Of a stretch of DNA of 34,743 nucleotides, positions 17,614 through 28,800 are shown piece by piece. Every line of letters starts with the position of its first letter. The first letter of the stretch is position 1. The DNA is from Candidatus Mediterraneibacter colneyensis (GTDB lineage: Bacteria > Bacillota > Clostridia > Lachnospirales > Lachnospiraceae): assembly GCA_019114745.1 (NCBI GenBank), contig DXEY01000172.1, forward strand, positions 1 through 34,743, in the 5' to 3' direction. The notes beneath the pieces are model-generated. The model was not told the origin of the DNA. It saw nothing but the letters and a program-made list of their open reading frames with translations, and searched no databases. Position numbers and translations under genes: made by a program.

Positions 17614-19083
17614 GTGAAATTAAGTAAACTACTGGAACGTCTGGAATACAAGGTTGTTCAGGGGAACGATGAGATTGAAGTGACGACGCTGATCAATGAC
17701 TCCCGGAAAGTGGAGGAAGGATCTGTGTTTGTATGCATCAGCGGAGCTGTGTCTGACGGACACCGGTTCATCCCGGATGTGGCGGGCAAAGGAGCAGCGG
17801 CTGTTATAGTGGAGAAGGAAGTGGAAGCGCCGGAGCATGTGACGGTCATCCGGGTAGAGGATACCAGATATGCGCTGGCGCTTATGTCCGCAGCCTATTT
17901 CGGATATCCGGCTGAGAAACTGAAAGTGATCGGCATAACCGGAACGAAAGGGAAAACTACCACTACCTATATGATCAAATCCATCCTGGACAGTGTAGGG
18001 TATAAAGTGGGTCTGATCGGCACGATCGAGGCTATCATCGGAGACGAAAAGATCCCGGCTTCCAACACGACGCCGGAGTCGTATACGATCCAACAGTATT
18101 TTGCGCGGATGGTGGAAGCAGGCTGCGACTGTGTTGTGATGGAAGTATCTTCCCAGGGGCTTATGCTCCACCGCACGGCCGGCATCCAGTTTGAGATCGG
18201 CATTTTTACGAATCTGGGAAAAGACCATATCGGGCCGAACGAACATAAAGACTTTGACGACTACAAACGCTGTAAGGGACTTTTGTTCAGGCAGTGTAAT
18301 CTGGGCATCGCCAATATTGACGACAGGTATTTCCGGGATGTGTTCCGCGGGGCAACCTGCCGCACAGAGACATTCGGGTTTTCCGCAGAGGCGGATCTCC
18401 GGGCAGAGGACGTACAGCTTGTCTCCAGACCCGGCTACCTGGGTGTGGCTTACCACGTGGCAGGGCTGATGGATTTCGATGTGGAGATCGATATCCCGGG
18501 GACGTTCAGCGTATACAATTCCCTGACTGCGATCTCGGTCTGCCGCCACTTTAAAGTGCCGGTGGATAAGATACGGGAAGCGCTCAAAAAGGCGAAAGTA
18601 AAAGGCAGGATCGAGATGGTCAAAGTGTCGGATGAATTTACGCTGATGATCGATTATGCACACAATGCGATGAGCCTTGAGAGCCTGCTTACCACATTAA
18701 AAGAATATCATCCGAAGCGCCTTGTGTGTCTCTTTGGCTGCGGCGGAAACCGGTCGAAAGACAGACGCTACGAGATGGGGGAAGTATCGGGAAGGCTGGC
18801 AGACCTGACGATCATCACGTCGGATAATCCGAGATTTGAGGAGCCCCAGGCGATCATAGACGACATCAAAGAGGGGATCGGAAGGACAGCCGGGAAGTAT
18901 GTGGAGATCTGTGACAGGAAAGAAGCGATCCGGTATGCGATCGAACACGGGCAGCCGGGGGATGTGATCGTTCTGGCAGGAAAAGGACATGAAGACTATC
19001 AGGAGATCAGAGGCGTCAAATATCCGATGGATGAACGCGTCCTGATCTCGGAAGTGTTAGAGGAAATAAAAGAAGGAAAGTAA
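17614..19083 (+). CDS. murE: UDP-N-acetylmuramoyl-L-alanyl-D-glutamate--2,6-diaminopimelate ligase
   Basis: GITGTKGKTTTTYMI P-loop; TSDNPRFEEPQAIIDDI contains the DNPR motif associated with meso-DAP specificity. Confidence 0.94.
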   Translation: MKLSKLLERLEYKVVQGNDEIEVTTLINDSRKVEEGSVFVCISGAVSDGHRFIPDVAGKGAAAVIVEKEVEAPEHVTVIRVEDTRYALALMSAAYFGYPAEKLKVIGITGTKGKTTTTYMIKSILDSVGYKVGLIGTIEAIIGDEKIPASNTTPESYTIQQYFARMVEAGCDCVVMEVSSQGLMLHRTAGIQFEIGIFTNLGKDHIGPNEHKDFDDYKRCKGLLFRQCNLGIANIDDRYFRDVFRGATCRTETFGFSAEADLRAEDVQLVSRPGYLGVAYHVAGLMDFDVEIDIPGTFSVYNSLTAISVCRHFKVPVDKIREALKKAKVKGRIEMVKVSDEFTLMIDYAHNAMSLESLLTTLKEYHPKRLVCLFGCGGNRSKDRRYEMGEVSGRLADLTIITSDNPRFEEPQAIIDDIKEGIGRTAGKYVEICDRKEAIRYAIEHGQPGDVIVLAGKGHEDYQEIRGVKYPMDERVLISEVLEEIKEGK

Positions 19084-19087
19084 CCGC

Positions 19088-21346
19088 GTGTTTGCAGATG
19101 TGATCATAGACATACAACATGAAAAACTGGATAAGATCTTTCAGTACCGTATCCCGGAGGCGATCGGTGAGAAGCTGGAAGCAGGGATGGAGGTTATCGT
19201 CCCTTTCGGGAAGGGAAACCGTCAGATCAAAGGGTATGTGACGGGCATCTCCGAGACGTGCGATTATGACCTGTCCAAGGTGAAGGATATCGCAGCGATC
19301 TCTGAGCAGGGCGTGGAGATCGAGGCAAAGCTCATCGCCCTTGCCGCCTGGATGAAACAGAACTATGGCGGCACTATGATCCAGGCGCTGAAGACCGTCC
19401 TCCCCATCAAGCAGAAAGAAAATGCCAAAGTAAAGAAACGGCTGCGTCTGCTGCTGGATCGGGATACCGGGGAGCGCCAGCTCCATTACTATCTGGAAAA
19501 GAACCAGAAAGCCCGCGCCAGACTGATGGCGGCTCTTCTGGACGACCCGGTGCTGGAGTATGAGCTTGTGACAAAGAAGTTAAATATCACAATGCCGGTG
19601 ATCCGCGCCCTTGAGGAACAGGGCGTGCTGGCACTGGAGACAGAGCAGGTTTTCAGGGATCCGGTAAAAAAGGCGGAAGGGCCGGCGAAGCAGATCACAT
19701 TTACAGATGAACAGCGGCATGTGATCGGGCGGTTCCGTGAGGACTATCTGTCAGGGGAGAGAAAAACGTATCTGATCCACGGGGTGACCGGGAGCGGTAA
19801 GACGGAAGTATATATGGAGATGATACAGACCGTGGTGGATCAGGGAAAGCAGGCGATCGTGCTGATCCCGGAGATTGCCCTGACCTATCAGACGGTCATG
19901 CGCTTTTACAGAAAGTTTGGCGGGCGGGTATCGATCATGAACTCACGACTTTCTCCCGGGGAGAGATATGACCAGATGATGCGTGCCCGCGCGGGAGAGG
20001 TGGACGTGATGATCGGTCCGAGATCTGCGCTGTTTACGCCGTTTCCGGATCTGGGTCTGATCGTGATCGATGAGGAACATGAGCCGACTTACAAGAGCGA
20101 ACAGACGCCACGGTATCACGCCAGGGAGACCGCAGTCAGGCGGGCTCAGATGGAAGGGGCGAGCGTCGTGCTCGGAAGCGCCACTCCTTCCATGGAAGCC
20201 ATGTACCGCGCAAGGCGGGGCGAGTATGAGCTTTTCGAGATGAAGAACCGTTCCCGTATGCAGAAGATGGCGGAAGTATATACCGTTGATATGAGGGAAG
20301 AATTAAAGAGTGGCAGCCGTTCGATCCTGAGCAGAAAGCTCTCGGAGCTTATGGCAGACCGGTTGGAGAAAAAAGAGCAGATCATGCTCTTCTTAAACCG
20401 CCGGGGGTACTCCGGTTTTGTCTCATGCAGAGAATGCGGATATGTGGTAAAATGTCCCCATTGCGACGTGTCTCTCTCTGTCCACAGGGACGGGATCATG
20501 AGATGCCACTACTGTGGGTACGAACAGCCGAGGATCACAGAGTGCCCGGAATGCGGATCCCGGTATATCGGGGAATTTCGTGCCGGCACCCAGCAGATCG
20601 AAGACATTGTAAAAGCACAGTTCCCGGACGCGCGGGTACTCAGGATGGATATGGACACGACAAGACAGAAAGATGCCCATGAAAAGATCCTGTCCGCATT
20701 TGCCAATGAGGAGGCGGATGTGTTAGTGGGAACCCAGATGATCGTGAAGGGACACGATTTCCCGAACGTCACTCTGGTCGGAGTGCTTGCGGCGGATATG
20801 TCTCTCTATACGGCAGATTACCGTTCCGGTGAGCGGACATTCCAGCTTTTGACCCAGGCGGCAGGACGTGCCGGCAGGGGGGAGCGGCCCGGGGCGGCTG
20901 TGATCCAGACTTACGATCCGGGACATTATGCCATCGAGACTGCTGCCGCCCAGGACTATGAAGCGTTTTATGAAGAAGAGATCCGCTACCGTGAGCTTAT
21001 GGGTTACCCTCCGGCGGAACACCTCCTTGCCGTTCATGCGGCTTCTGAAGATCAGCCGCTCCTGGAAGAGGGCTGCCGTTATCTGAAGGCATATATCCTG
21101 CGGATCATCCGCAGTATGGAGAGAGGCGGGACAGACGGCAGAGACCGGGAGAGAGAGGGAGCGCAGGTGATCGGCCCTGCCAGCCCGGGGATCGACAAGA
21201 TCAAAGATGTTTACCGCCGGGTGATCTATATCAAGGCATATGAATATAAAGCGCTCGTTGGGATAAAAGACAAAACAGAACAATATATTGAGATAAACAC
21301 AGGTTTTAATAAGATACGGATCCAGTTTGACTTTGATCCGATGTAA
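19088..21346 (+). CDS. priA: Primosomal protein N' (replication restart helicase)
   Basis: GTG start; [16 protein letters not shown] Walker [23 protein letters not shown], zinc-binding [45 protein letters not shown]. Confidence 0.95.
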   Translation: MFADVIIDIQHEKLDKIFQYRIPEAIGEKLEAGMEVIVPFGKGNRQIKGYVTGISETCDYDLSKVKDIAAISEQGVEIEAKLIALAAWMKQNYGGTMIQALKTVLPIKQKENAKVKKRLRLLLDRDTGERQLHYYLEKNQKARARLMAALLDDPVLEYELVTKKLNITMPVIRALEEQGVLALETEQVFRDPVKKAEGPAKQITFTDEQRHVIGRFREDYLSGERKTYLIHGVTGSGKTEVYMEMIQTVVDQGKQAIVLIPEIALTYQTVMRFYRKFGGRVSIMNSRLSPGERYDQMMRARAGEVDVMIGPRSALFTPFPDLGLIVIDEEHEPTYKSEQTPRYHARETAVRRAQMEGASVVLGSATPSMEAMYRARRGEYELFEMKNRSRMQKMAEVYTVDMREELKSGSRSILSRKLSELMADRLEKKEQIMLFLNRRGYSGFVSCRECGYVVKCPHCDVSLSVHRDGIMRCHYCGYEQPRITECPECGSRYIGEFRAGTQQIEDIVKAQFPDARVLRMDMDTTRQKDAHEKILSAFANEEADVLVGTQMIVKGHDFPNVTLVGVLAADMSLYTADYRSGERTFQLLTQAAGRAGRGERPGAAVIQTYDPGHYAIETAAAQDYEAFYEEEIRYRELMGYPPAEHLLAVHAASEDQPLLEEGCRYLKAYILRIIRSMERGGTDGRDREREGAQVIGPASPGIDKIKDVYRRVIYIKAYEYKALVGIKDKTEQYIEINTGFNKIRIQFDFDPM

Positions 21347-21374
21347 AACACACAGAATGAAAAGGAGGCCAATC

Positions 21375-21884
21375 ATGGCAATCAGACAGGTAAGAGAGAT
21401 AGGCGATGAGATATTGACAAAACAGTGTAAGGCAGTCCCGAAGATGACGCTGCGCACAAAGATCCTGATCGGGGACATGCTGGAGACGATGTATGAGTAT
21501 AACGGCGTCGGGCTGGCAGCTCCTCAGGTGGGAGTCCTCAAAAGGATTGTAGTGATCGACGTGGGGGAAGGCCCGATCGTGCTGATCAACCCGGAGATCA
21601 TCGAGACTTCCGGTGAACAGACCGGAGAGGAAGGCTGTCTGAGCGTTCCGGGAAAATGGGGCATCGTAACACGACCTGACCATGTGAAGGTGAGAGCCCT
21701 GAACCAGGAGATGGAGCCTGTGGAACTGGAAGGGGAAGGCCTGCTGGCAAGAGCATTCTGCCACGAGATCGACCATCTGTCCGGGGAACTGTATGTAGAT
21801 AAAACGGAGGACGGACTCCACGATGTGACTTATGACAGCGGCGATGCTGACGGGGAGGACGAAGGAGAAGAAACGGAGGAATAG
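21375..21884 (+). CDS. def: Peptide deformylase
   Basis: [28 protein letters not shown] motifs; start after aaaggagg. Confidence 0.95.
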   Translation: MAIRQVREIGDEILTKQCKAVPKMTLRTKILIGDMLETMYEYNGVGLAAPQVGVLKRIVVIDVGEGPIVLINPEIIETSGEQTGEEGCLSVPGKWGIVTRPDHVKVRALNQEMEPVELEGEGLLARAFCHEIDHLSGELYVDKTEDGLHDVTYDSGDADGEDEGEETEE

Positions 21885-21888
21885 AGCG

Positions 21889-22827
21889 ATGCGTGTGATC
21901 TTTATGGGAACCCCCGAATTTTCCGTGGGAACATTAGAGGCGCTGATCGCGGCGGGACATGAAGTGTGCCTGGCTGTGACTCAGCCGGATAAGCCAAAAG
22001 GCAGGGGCAGGGCGATGCAGGCTCCGCCAGTGAAAGAGAGGGCGGAGTTTTATGGCATCCCGGTCTGTCAGCCGAAGAGAGTGAGGGATCCGGAGTGCGT
22101 GGAGGAACTGAGAAAATTTAATGCGGATGTGATCGTTGTAGTGGCGTTTGGACAGATCCTTCCGAAGTCGATACTGGAACTGACGCCTTACGGATGTATT
22201 AATGTACATGCGTCTCTTCTTCCAAAGTACCGCGGCGCGGCTCCGATCCAGTGGGCGATCATCGACGGCGAGACGGTGACGGGAGTGACTACGATGCAGA
22301 TGGATGAGGGACTGGATACCGGGGATATGATCATGAAAACGGAAGTCCCCATTACGGAAGACGAGACAGGGGATACCCTTCATGACAAGCTGGCGGCAGC
22401 AGGGGCGCAGCTCTGCGTGGAGACCCTGAAGGCGCTGGAAGATCAGACGGCGTCATTTGAAAAACAGGGGGACAGTCCTACAGCCTATGCTAAAATGCTC
22501 ACAAAAGAACTGGGAAACATTGACTGGAACTGCCCGGCGGTCCAGATCGGGCGCCTGATCCGGGGACTGAATTCATGGCCCGGCGCATATACACGGTGGA
22601 ACGGCAAAGTAATGAAGATTTGGAAGGCAAAGGCAGAGACATGCGAAAAGCCCCAGGCAGATCCGGGAACGGTAGTTTCTGTCGGAAAAAATGAGTTCGC
22701 CGTACAGACAGGCGACGGCATCCTGCGCGTGCTGGAAGTTCAGATGCCGGGAAAGAAGAGGATGGAGACAGGTGCCTTCCTGAGGGGGAATACGATGGAG
22801 CCGGGGAGTGTTCTGACAAGCGAGTGA
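21889..22827 (+). CDS. fmt: Methionyl-tRNA formyltransferase
   Basis: MRVIFMGTPEFSVGTLEALI..NVHASLLPKYRGAAPIQWAIIDGETVTGVTTMQMDEGLDTGDMI. Confidence 0.96.
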   Translation: MRVIFMGTPEFSVGTLEALIAAGHEVCLAVTQPDKPKGRGRAMQAPPVKERAEFYGIPVCQPKRVRDPECVEELRKFNADVIVVVAFGQILPKSILELTPYGCINVHASLLPKYRGAAPIQWAIIDGETVTGVTTMQMDEGLDTGDMIMKTEVPITEDETGDTLHDKLAAAGAQLCVETLKALEDQTASFEKQGDSPTAYAKMLTKELGNIDWNCPAVQIGRLIRGLNSWPGAYTRWNGKVMKIWKAKAETCEKPQADPGTVVSVGKNEFAVQTGDGILRVLEVQMPGKKRMETGAFLRGNTMEPGSVLTSE

Positions 22828-22868
22828 TGCAGGGAACACCGGCGTTCTGAATGCAGGAGGTTGCGATT

Positions 22869-23570
22869 ATGTTTTACTATTATTATGACTGGACCTATAT
22901 CCTTGTTGTTATCGGTGCGGTTATCTGTATTGCGGCATCAGGAAGAGTGAACAGCGTCTTTTCCCGCTATTCAGGAGTGAGAAGCCGTCTCGGCCTGACC
23001 GGGAGGGAAGCGGCTGAACAGATCCTGCACAGAAATGGGATCTATGACGTACAGGTGATCCATATTTCCGGGAATCTGACCGACCATTATAATCCGGGGA
23101 AAAAGACCCTCGGGCTGTCGGACACGGTATATAATTCTACTTCTGTGGCTGCTATTGGAGTGGCAGCTCATGAGTGCGGGCACGCGGTGCAGCATGCAGT
23201 CGGCTATGCCCCGCTGTCCATCCGGGGAGCGCTGGTTCCTGTGGCAAATATCGGATCCATGGCGGCATGGCCGCTGATCATCATCGGGCTTCTGATGAAC
23301 GGTCAGACTGCGGCGCTGTTCATCAATCTGGGGATCCTGCTCTTTTCGGCAGCAGTGCTCTTTCAGCTCGTGACCCTTCCGGTGGAATTTAACGCATCGA
23401 GACGGGCGGTAAAAGAACTGGAGTCCTCAGGAATGCTCTATCAGGATGAGGCGGCGTCAGTTAAAAAGGTGCTGGGTGCGGCGGCGCTCACTTATGTAGC
23501 GAGTGCGGCGGCGATGATCCTGCAGCTGCTGCGTCTCATTATCATTGGAGGAAGAAGAAGGAATGACTAA
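22869..23570 (+). CDS. YugP-like zinc metallopeptidase (PF04298-type)
   Basis: MFYYYYDWTYILVVIG..AAHECGHAVQHAVGYAPLSIRGALVPVANIGS; HExxH; start after aggagg. Confidence 0.92.
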   Translation: MFYYYYDWTYILVVIGAVICIAASGRVNSVFSRYSGVRSRLGLTGREAAEQILHRNGIYDVQVIHISGNLTDHYNPGKKTLGLSDTVYNSTSVAAIGVAAHECGHAVQHAVGYAPLSIRGALVPVANIGSMAAWPLIIIGLLMNGQTAALFINLGILLFSAAVLFQLVTLPVEFNASRRAVKELESSGMLYQDEAASVKKVLGAAALTYVASAAAMILQLLRLIIIGGRRRND

Positions 23571-24921
23571 GGGGATCAATGAACGGGAGATCGTGCTGTC
23601 AGTTCTGATGGAAGTGACAGAACACGGGCAGTACAGCCATATCATCCTCCGCGACGTGCTTTCCAAGTATCAGTATCTGGAGAAGCGCGAGCGGGCGTTT
23701 ATCACCAGAGTGACAGAAGGAACTCTGGAGCACATGATCGAGATCGATTATATCCTGGATCAGTTTTCCAAAGTAAAAGTAAAGAAGATGAAGCCGGTGA
23801 TCCGCAATCTTTTAAGAAGCGCGGTATACCAGATCAAATATATGGACAGCGTGCCGGACCGCGCCGTGTGCAGCGAGTCGGTTAAACTGGCGGTGCGGAA
23901 AGGATTTTCCGGGCTGAAGGGATACGTGAACGGCGTCCTGCGCAGCGTGATCCGCGGCATTGATGATGTAAAATATCCGGAGTCCGGAATGGAACGGCTC
24001 TCCGTGATCTACTCCTGTCCGCTGTGGATCCTCAGGCTGTGGGAGAAAACTTACAGCGCAGAGGTGATCGAGACGATGCTGAAAGATTTTCAGCAGGAGA
24101 AACCGCTCACCATCCGATGCTGCCTGAACCGCACGGATCCGGAGGCGCTGAAAGAACAGCTTGAAGCGGAAGGCGTACAGGTGGAACAGCACCCATATCT
24201 CCCGTATGCGCTCAGAATTTCGGGGTATGACTATCTGGAAGATCTGAAAACATTTCGCGAAGGGCTTTTCACGGTGCAGGATATCAGTTCTATGCTGGCA
24301 GGCGAGCTGGCGGCGCCAGAGAAGGGAGCGCGGATCCTGGATGTCTGCGCGGCTCCGGGCGGGAAGTCGCTTCACCTTGCGGAAAAGCTGGAACTGGCAG
24401 GCGGGGGCACTGTGGAAGCAAGAGACCTGACGGAGTATAAGACAGAACTGATACGCGAGAATATCAGCCGTTCCGGCCTTACGAATATTACGGCGGTGTG
24501 CCGTGACGCATCGGTTTTCGATGAGACTATGGCTGAAAAAGCAGATATCGTCATTGCGGATCTGCCCTGTTCGGGGCTTGGCGTTATCGGCAAGAAGGCG
24601 GATCTGAGGTATAATTCTTCACCGGAAGGGATCGAGAGCCTGATCTGCCTGCAGCGAAAGATCCTGAGCTGCGTCCGGGCATATGTGAAGCCAGGCGGTA
24701 CGCTGGTCTACAGTACCTGTACGCTCAATGACGGGGAAAACATCGAGAATGTGCGGTGGTTTCTCCGGGAGTATCCGGAGTTTTCGCCTGCTGATATCAG
24801 AGAAGAGCTCTGTCCGCAGCTTGCGGGCAGTGTAGAGGAAAAAGGCTGTATCCAGCTCCTGCCGGGCGTACATGAGAGCGACGGATTTTTTATCGCAAAG
24901 CTGGTAAAACGGAGGAAGTAG
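23563..24921 (+). CDS. rsmB: 16S rRNA (cytosine(967)-C(5))-methyltransferase
   Basis: NusB-like N-terminus; VCAAPGGKSLHLAE, ADLPCSGLGVIGKKADLRY, YSTCTLNDGENIENV. Confidence 0.94.
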   Translation: MTKGINEREIVLSVLMEVTEHGQYSHIILRDVLSKYQYLEKRERAFITRVTEGTLEHMIEIDYILDQFSKVKVKKMKPVIRNLLRSAVYQIKYMDSVPDRAVCSESVKLAVRKGFSGLKGYVNGVLRSVIRGIDDVKYPESGMERLSVIYSCPLWILRLWEKTYSAEVIETMLKDFQQEKPLTIRCCLNRTDPEALKEQLEAEGVQVEQHPYLPYALRISGYDYLEDLKTFREGLFTVQDISSMLAGELAAPEKGARILDVCAAPGGKSLHLAEKLELAGGGTVEARDLTEYKTELIRENISRSGLTNITAVCRDASVFDETMAEKADIVIADLPCSGLGVIGKKADLRYNSSPEGIESLICLQRKILSCVRAYVKPGGTLVYSTCTLNDGENIENVRWFLREYPEFSPADIREELCPQLAGSVEEKGCIQLLPGVHESDGFFIAKLVKRRK

Positions 24922-24927
24922 AGACTT

Positions 24928-25980
24928 ATGAAAAAAGATATCCGCTCCTATGGATATACAGAACTTCAGAAAGAACTGGAACATCTCGGAGAGAAAGCGT
25001 TTCGCGCCAGACAGGTGTATGAATGGCTCCACGTAAAACTCTCGGACAGTTTTGCGGAGATGACAAATCTCTCGCTGAAACTGCGGGAAAAGCTGGACGG
25101 CGAATACGAGATATTTCCGGTATCTCCCGTGGAGCGCCAGATATCCAGACTGGACGGGACAAACAAGTTTTTGTTCCGCCTGTGGGACGGAAATATGGTG
25201 GAGAGCGTTCTTATGAGATATAAACATGGAAACTCCGTCTGTATCTCATCTCAGGCGGGATGCCGGATGGGATGTGCCTTCTGTGCTTCCACGATCGGCG
25301 GACTGAAGAGAAACCTTACTGCTTCCGAGATGCTCGGGCAGATCTATCAGATCCAGAAGATCACAGGAGAACGGGTATCCAATGTGGTGGTCATGGGTAC
25401 GGGCGAACCTCTGGATAATTATGAGAATTTCGTGCAGTTCATCCGCCTTCTGACGGATGAACACGGTCTTCATATCAGCCAGAGAAATGTGACCGTATCC
25501 ACCTGCGGCATCGTACCGAATATGCTGCGGCTGGCGGAAGAGGGCTTCCAGATCACACTGGCACTTTCCCTTCACGGCTCGACCCAGGAAAAGCGGAGAA
25601 AGCTGATGCCCGTTGCAAATAAATATGACCTGGAAGAAGTGCTTGCCGCCTGCGATACTTATTTTGAAAAGACTGGGCGCAGGGTGACTTTCGAGTACAG
25701 CCTGGTCCACGGGGTGAATGACAGGGAGGAGGATGCCCGGGAACTGGCGGCGATCCTCAGGCCCAGAAACTGCCATCTGAACCTGATCCCGGTGAACCCG
25801 GTAAAAGAACGTGATTTTGTACGCCCGAGCAGGGAAAATGCCCTGAATTTCAAAAATAAACTTGAAAAAAGTGGAATAAATGTTACTATAAGAAGGGAAA
25901 TGGGCTCTGACATCGACGGGGCCTGTGGACAGCTCAGACGCCGTTATGCGGAGGAAGAGAAGATCGTGGACGAGATATAA
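24928..25980 (+). CDS. rlmN: Dual-specificity 23S rRNA/tRNA adenine-C2 methyltransferase
   Basis: Radical SAM CRMGCAFCAST; NVVVMGTGEPLDNYENF; ISTCG-like VSTCGIVPNM; MGSDIDGACGQLR. Confidence 0.95.
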   Translation: MKKDIRSYGYTELQKELEHLGEKAFRARQVYEWLHVKLSDSFAEMTNLSLKLREKLDGEYEIFPVSPVERQISRLDGTNKFLFRLWDGNMVESVLMRYKHGNSVCISSQAGCRMGCAFCASTIGGLKRNLTASEMLGQIYQIQKITGERVSNVVVMGTGEPLDNYENFVQFIRLLTDEHGLHISQRNVTVSTCGIVPNMLRLAEEGFQITLALSLHGSTQEKRRKLMPVANKYDLEEVLAACDTYFEKTGRRVTFEYSLVHGVNDREEDARELAAILRPRNCHLNLIPVNPVKERDFVRPSRENALNFKNKLEKSGINVTIRREMGSDIDGACGQLRRRYAEEEKIVDEI

Positions 25981-25990
25981 GGAGACAGAT

Positions 25991-26734
25991 ATGAGGACAT
26001 TTTCGATTACAGATGTAGGCATGGTACGGCAGGTGAATCAGGATTATGTCTATACGACGGATAAACCGCTGGGTATCCTCCGGAATCTTTTCGTAGTCGC
26101 AGACGGTATGGGCGGACATCAGGCGGGAGATTATGCTTCCAAATACACGGTTGAGGTATTGCAGAGGGAATTGAAGATGAGCGAGGGCGAGGATGTGGAG
26201 AAATGTCTGGTCAGCGCAATCAAGACAGCAAACCGTGAGATCATTAAGGAAGCGTCCCGTGATGAGCATCTGAAGGGAATGGGAACAACGGTAGTGGCGG
26301 CAACGATCATGAATCAGATGATGTACTTCGCCAACGTGGGAGACAGCCGTCTGTATCTGATCAACCAGGGGATACAGCAGCTTACGAAAGACCATTCTCT
26401 TGTGGAGGAGATGGTACGGCTCGGGGGCATTAAGCCGGAAGAAGCCAAACACCATCCGGACAAGAATATTATTACAAGGGCCATTGGCGCGAAAGCGGAT
26501 GTAGACGTTGACTTTTACGAGCACCGCCTGAAACGGGGAGACATCATACTGATGTGTACAGACGGGCTGAGCAATATGGTAGAAGATGAAGAACTGTTCC
26601 ATATTGTTCAGGGCGGAAGAGACATTGTAGAATCCGGCCAGGCTCTGGTAGAGGCTGCAAAAGAAAACGGCGGTACTGACAATATAGGGGTTGTCCTGGT
26701 GGAACCGTTCGCAGATGAGGTGAGTGTATTATGA
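25991..26734 (+). CDS. Stp/PrpC-type PP2C protein phosphatase
   Basis: TDVGMVRQVNQDYVY, VVADGMGGHQAGDYAS, NVGDSRLYLI, CTDGLSNMVEDEE, GGTDNIGVVLV. Confidence 0.94.
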   Translation: MRTFSITDVGMVRQVNQDYVYTTDKPLGILRNLFVVADGMGGHQAGDYASKYTVEVLQRELKMSEGEDVEKCLVSAIKTANREIIKEASRDEHLKGMGTTVVAATIMNQMMYFANVGDSRLYLINQGIQQLTKDHSLVEEMVRLGGIKPEEAKHHPDKNIITRAIGAKADVDVDFYEHRLKRGDIILMCTDGLSNMVEDEELFHIVQGGRDIVESGQALVEAAKENGGTDNIGVVLVEPFADEVSVL

Positions 26735-28770
26735 TCAAAGAAGGAGTAGTTTTAGGGAGAAGATATGAGATACTGGGACGCATCGGTTCCGGCGGAATGG
26801 CTGATGTCTACAAAGGGAAAGACCATAAGCTGAACCGCTATGTGGCGATCAAGGTGCTGAAAAGCGATTACCGGTCGGACCAGGTATTTATCAAGAAGTT
26901 TTTGAGTGAGGCGCAGGCGGCAGCAGGCCTGATGCACCCGAATGTGGTCAACGTCTATGACGTAGGACAGGACCGCGGGCTGTATTATATGGTCATGGAG
27001 CTGGTAGAAGGCATCACTCTCAAGGATTATATAGAGAAAAAAGGCAGGATATCCCCAAAGGAAGCCGTAAGCATCTCGATCCAGATGGTGACAGGGCTTC
27101 AGGCGGCGCATAACCATCACATTATCCACAGGGATATCAAACCTCAGAATATTATTATCTCCAAGGACGGCAAGGTGAAGGTGACGGACTTCGGGATCGC
27201 GCGTGCGACAACGTCTACCCAGACGATCAGTACAAGCGTGATGGGATCTGTCCATTATACATCGCCCGAGCAGGCGCGGGGCGGCGTTGTAGATCAGAAG
27301 AGCGATATCTATTCCATCGGTATCACGATGTACGAGATGGTGACCGGACACGTGCCGTTTGACGGGGATTCCACTGTCTCGGTGGCGCTTAAGCATCTTC
27401 AGGAAGAGATCGCATCCCCTGCGGAAGAAGTGGAAGATCTTCCGTACAGCCTGGAATGCATCATTATGAAATGTACGCAGAAGAATCCGGCAGCCCGCTA
27501 TCATGACTGCGCATCCCTTCTCGTGGATCTGAAGCGCTCTCTGGTAGATCCCGACGGTGATTTTGTATTTGCCGGGGCGGCAGGAAATTCTGACCGTACT
27601 GTCGTTATGTCCACGGAAGAGCTGGAGCAGGTTCAGGGACGCGGATACAGCGATGATGACGATTACGATGACGATGACGACGAAGAATATGACGATGACT
27701 ATGACGATGATGACAACGACCGGTATAATGACCGCAGGCGCAGAAAGAAGAACAATGTAAATCCTGATACGAAGCGGATCATGAAGATCCTTATGATCGT
27801 TGCAGGCGTAGTTGTGGCACTGCTCATCCTGTTCCTGGTGGGGAATGCGGCAGGGTTCTTCAATGGCCCGGGCCTGACCCGGCAGGAAGAAGAGGTGGCT
27901 ACAGTACCGGATCTCAGGGGAATGACGGAAGAGAAAGCCAGAAAGGCGCTTGAAGGAACGAACCTTGGAATGAAAGTTGTAGGCGACCCGCAGCCGTCCA
28001 ATCAGTATGAGGAAGGCGAGATCATGAGCCAGGATCCGGCTCCGGATACAGAGGTCGCGCTGAACACGACTATTGAAGTTGTATTGAGCAGCGGAGAAGA
28101 GGCAAAGACTGTACAGGTGCCGAACGTGGTCGACCGTTCGGAAGCAGACGCAGAGCGTACGCTTCAGGCGGCAAACCTGACTGTTGTACACGGCGAGGCA
28201 CAGTTCAGTGACGATATCGCAGAGGGCAATGTAATATCCAGCAGTCCGGCTGCGGGAACAGAAGTGGAAGAGGGTACGGAAGTGACCATCGTGATCAGTC
28301 TCGGGGCTGAGCCCGCTACAGTGCCTGATCTGAGAGGAAAATCTGCTTCTGCGGCTGAGGCGGCGCTGTCAGATGCGGGACTCAACGGAAGCGCCAGTGA
28401 GGAGTACAGCGACAGTGTGGCGGCTGGAAATGTTATCTCACAGAGCATAGACCCGGGCAAGAAAGTTGATAAAGGGACAACGGTCTCATATGTAGTGAGC
28501 CGCGGACCGGAGACGAAATATGCCACAGTGCCGAACCTGATCGGAAAAACGGAGTCGGAAGCGCGGCAGGCGCTCAGAGACGCCGGCTTAAGTGTGGGAG
28601 AAGTAAATGACGACTATGTCAGCTCTGACAATGTAAACCGTGTGGTCGACCAGTCGATAAGCGCAGGTACCTCTGTGGAGGAGGGTACTTCTGTCAGCTT
28701 TACAGTGAACCTGGGATCGGAACCGGATTCAGGCGGATCGGGAGAGAATGGCGGCAACAGTTCACAGTAG
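26731..28770 (+). CDS. PASTA-domain serine/threonine protein kinase (PrkC/StkP type)
   Basis: Kinase HRDIKPQNIIISKDGKVKVTDFGIA; Asp-rich then RRRRKK juxtamembrane; one TM; four PASTA units beginning VPDLRGMT, VPNVVDRS, VPDLRGKS, VPNLIGKT. Confidence 0.95.
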   Translation: MIKEGVVLGRRYEILGRIGSGGMADVYKGKDHKLNRYVAIKVLKSDYRSDQVFIKKFLSEAQAAAGLMHPNVVNVYDVGQDRGLYYMVMELVEGITLKDYIEKKGRISPKEAVSISIQMVTGLQAAHNHHIIHRDIKPQNIIISKDGKVKVTDFGIARATTSTQTISTSVMGSVHYTSPEQARGGVVDQKSDIYSIGITMYEMVTGHVPFDGDSTVSVALKHLQEEIASPAEEVEDLPYSLECIIMKCTQKNPAARYHDCASLLVDLKRSLVDPDGDFVFAGAAGNSDRTVVMSTEELEQVQGRGYSDDDDYDDDDDEEYDDDYDDDDNDRYNDRRRRKKNNVNPDTKRIMKILMIVAGVVVALLILFLVGNAAGFFNGPGLTRQEEEVATVPDLRGMTEEKARKALEGTNLGMKVVGDPQPSNQYEEGEIMSQDPAPDTEVALNTTIEVVLSSGEEAKTVQVPNVVDRSEADAERTLQAANLTVVHGEAQFSDDIAEGNVISSSPAAGTEVEEGTEVTIVISLGAEPATVPDLRGKSASAAEAALSDAGLNGSASEEYSDSVAAGNVISQSIDPGKKVDKGTTVSYVVSRGPETKYATVPNLIGKTESEARQALRDAGLSVGEVNDDYVSSDNVNRVVDQSISAGTSVEEGTSVSFTVNLGSEPDSGGSGENGGNSSQ

Positions 28771-28800
28771 GGACGGACGCCCGAAGGACAAAATAGTTAT

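Noticed and set aside
17629-18663. 344-aa minus-strand ORF
   Set aside because: Antisense shadow of murE.
26752-28191. 479-aa minus-strand ORF
   Set aside because: Lies antisense to the PASTA kinase; VIVIVIVIFFVVIVIVIV derives from the complement of the Asp-codon tract.
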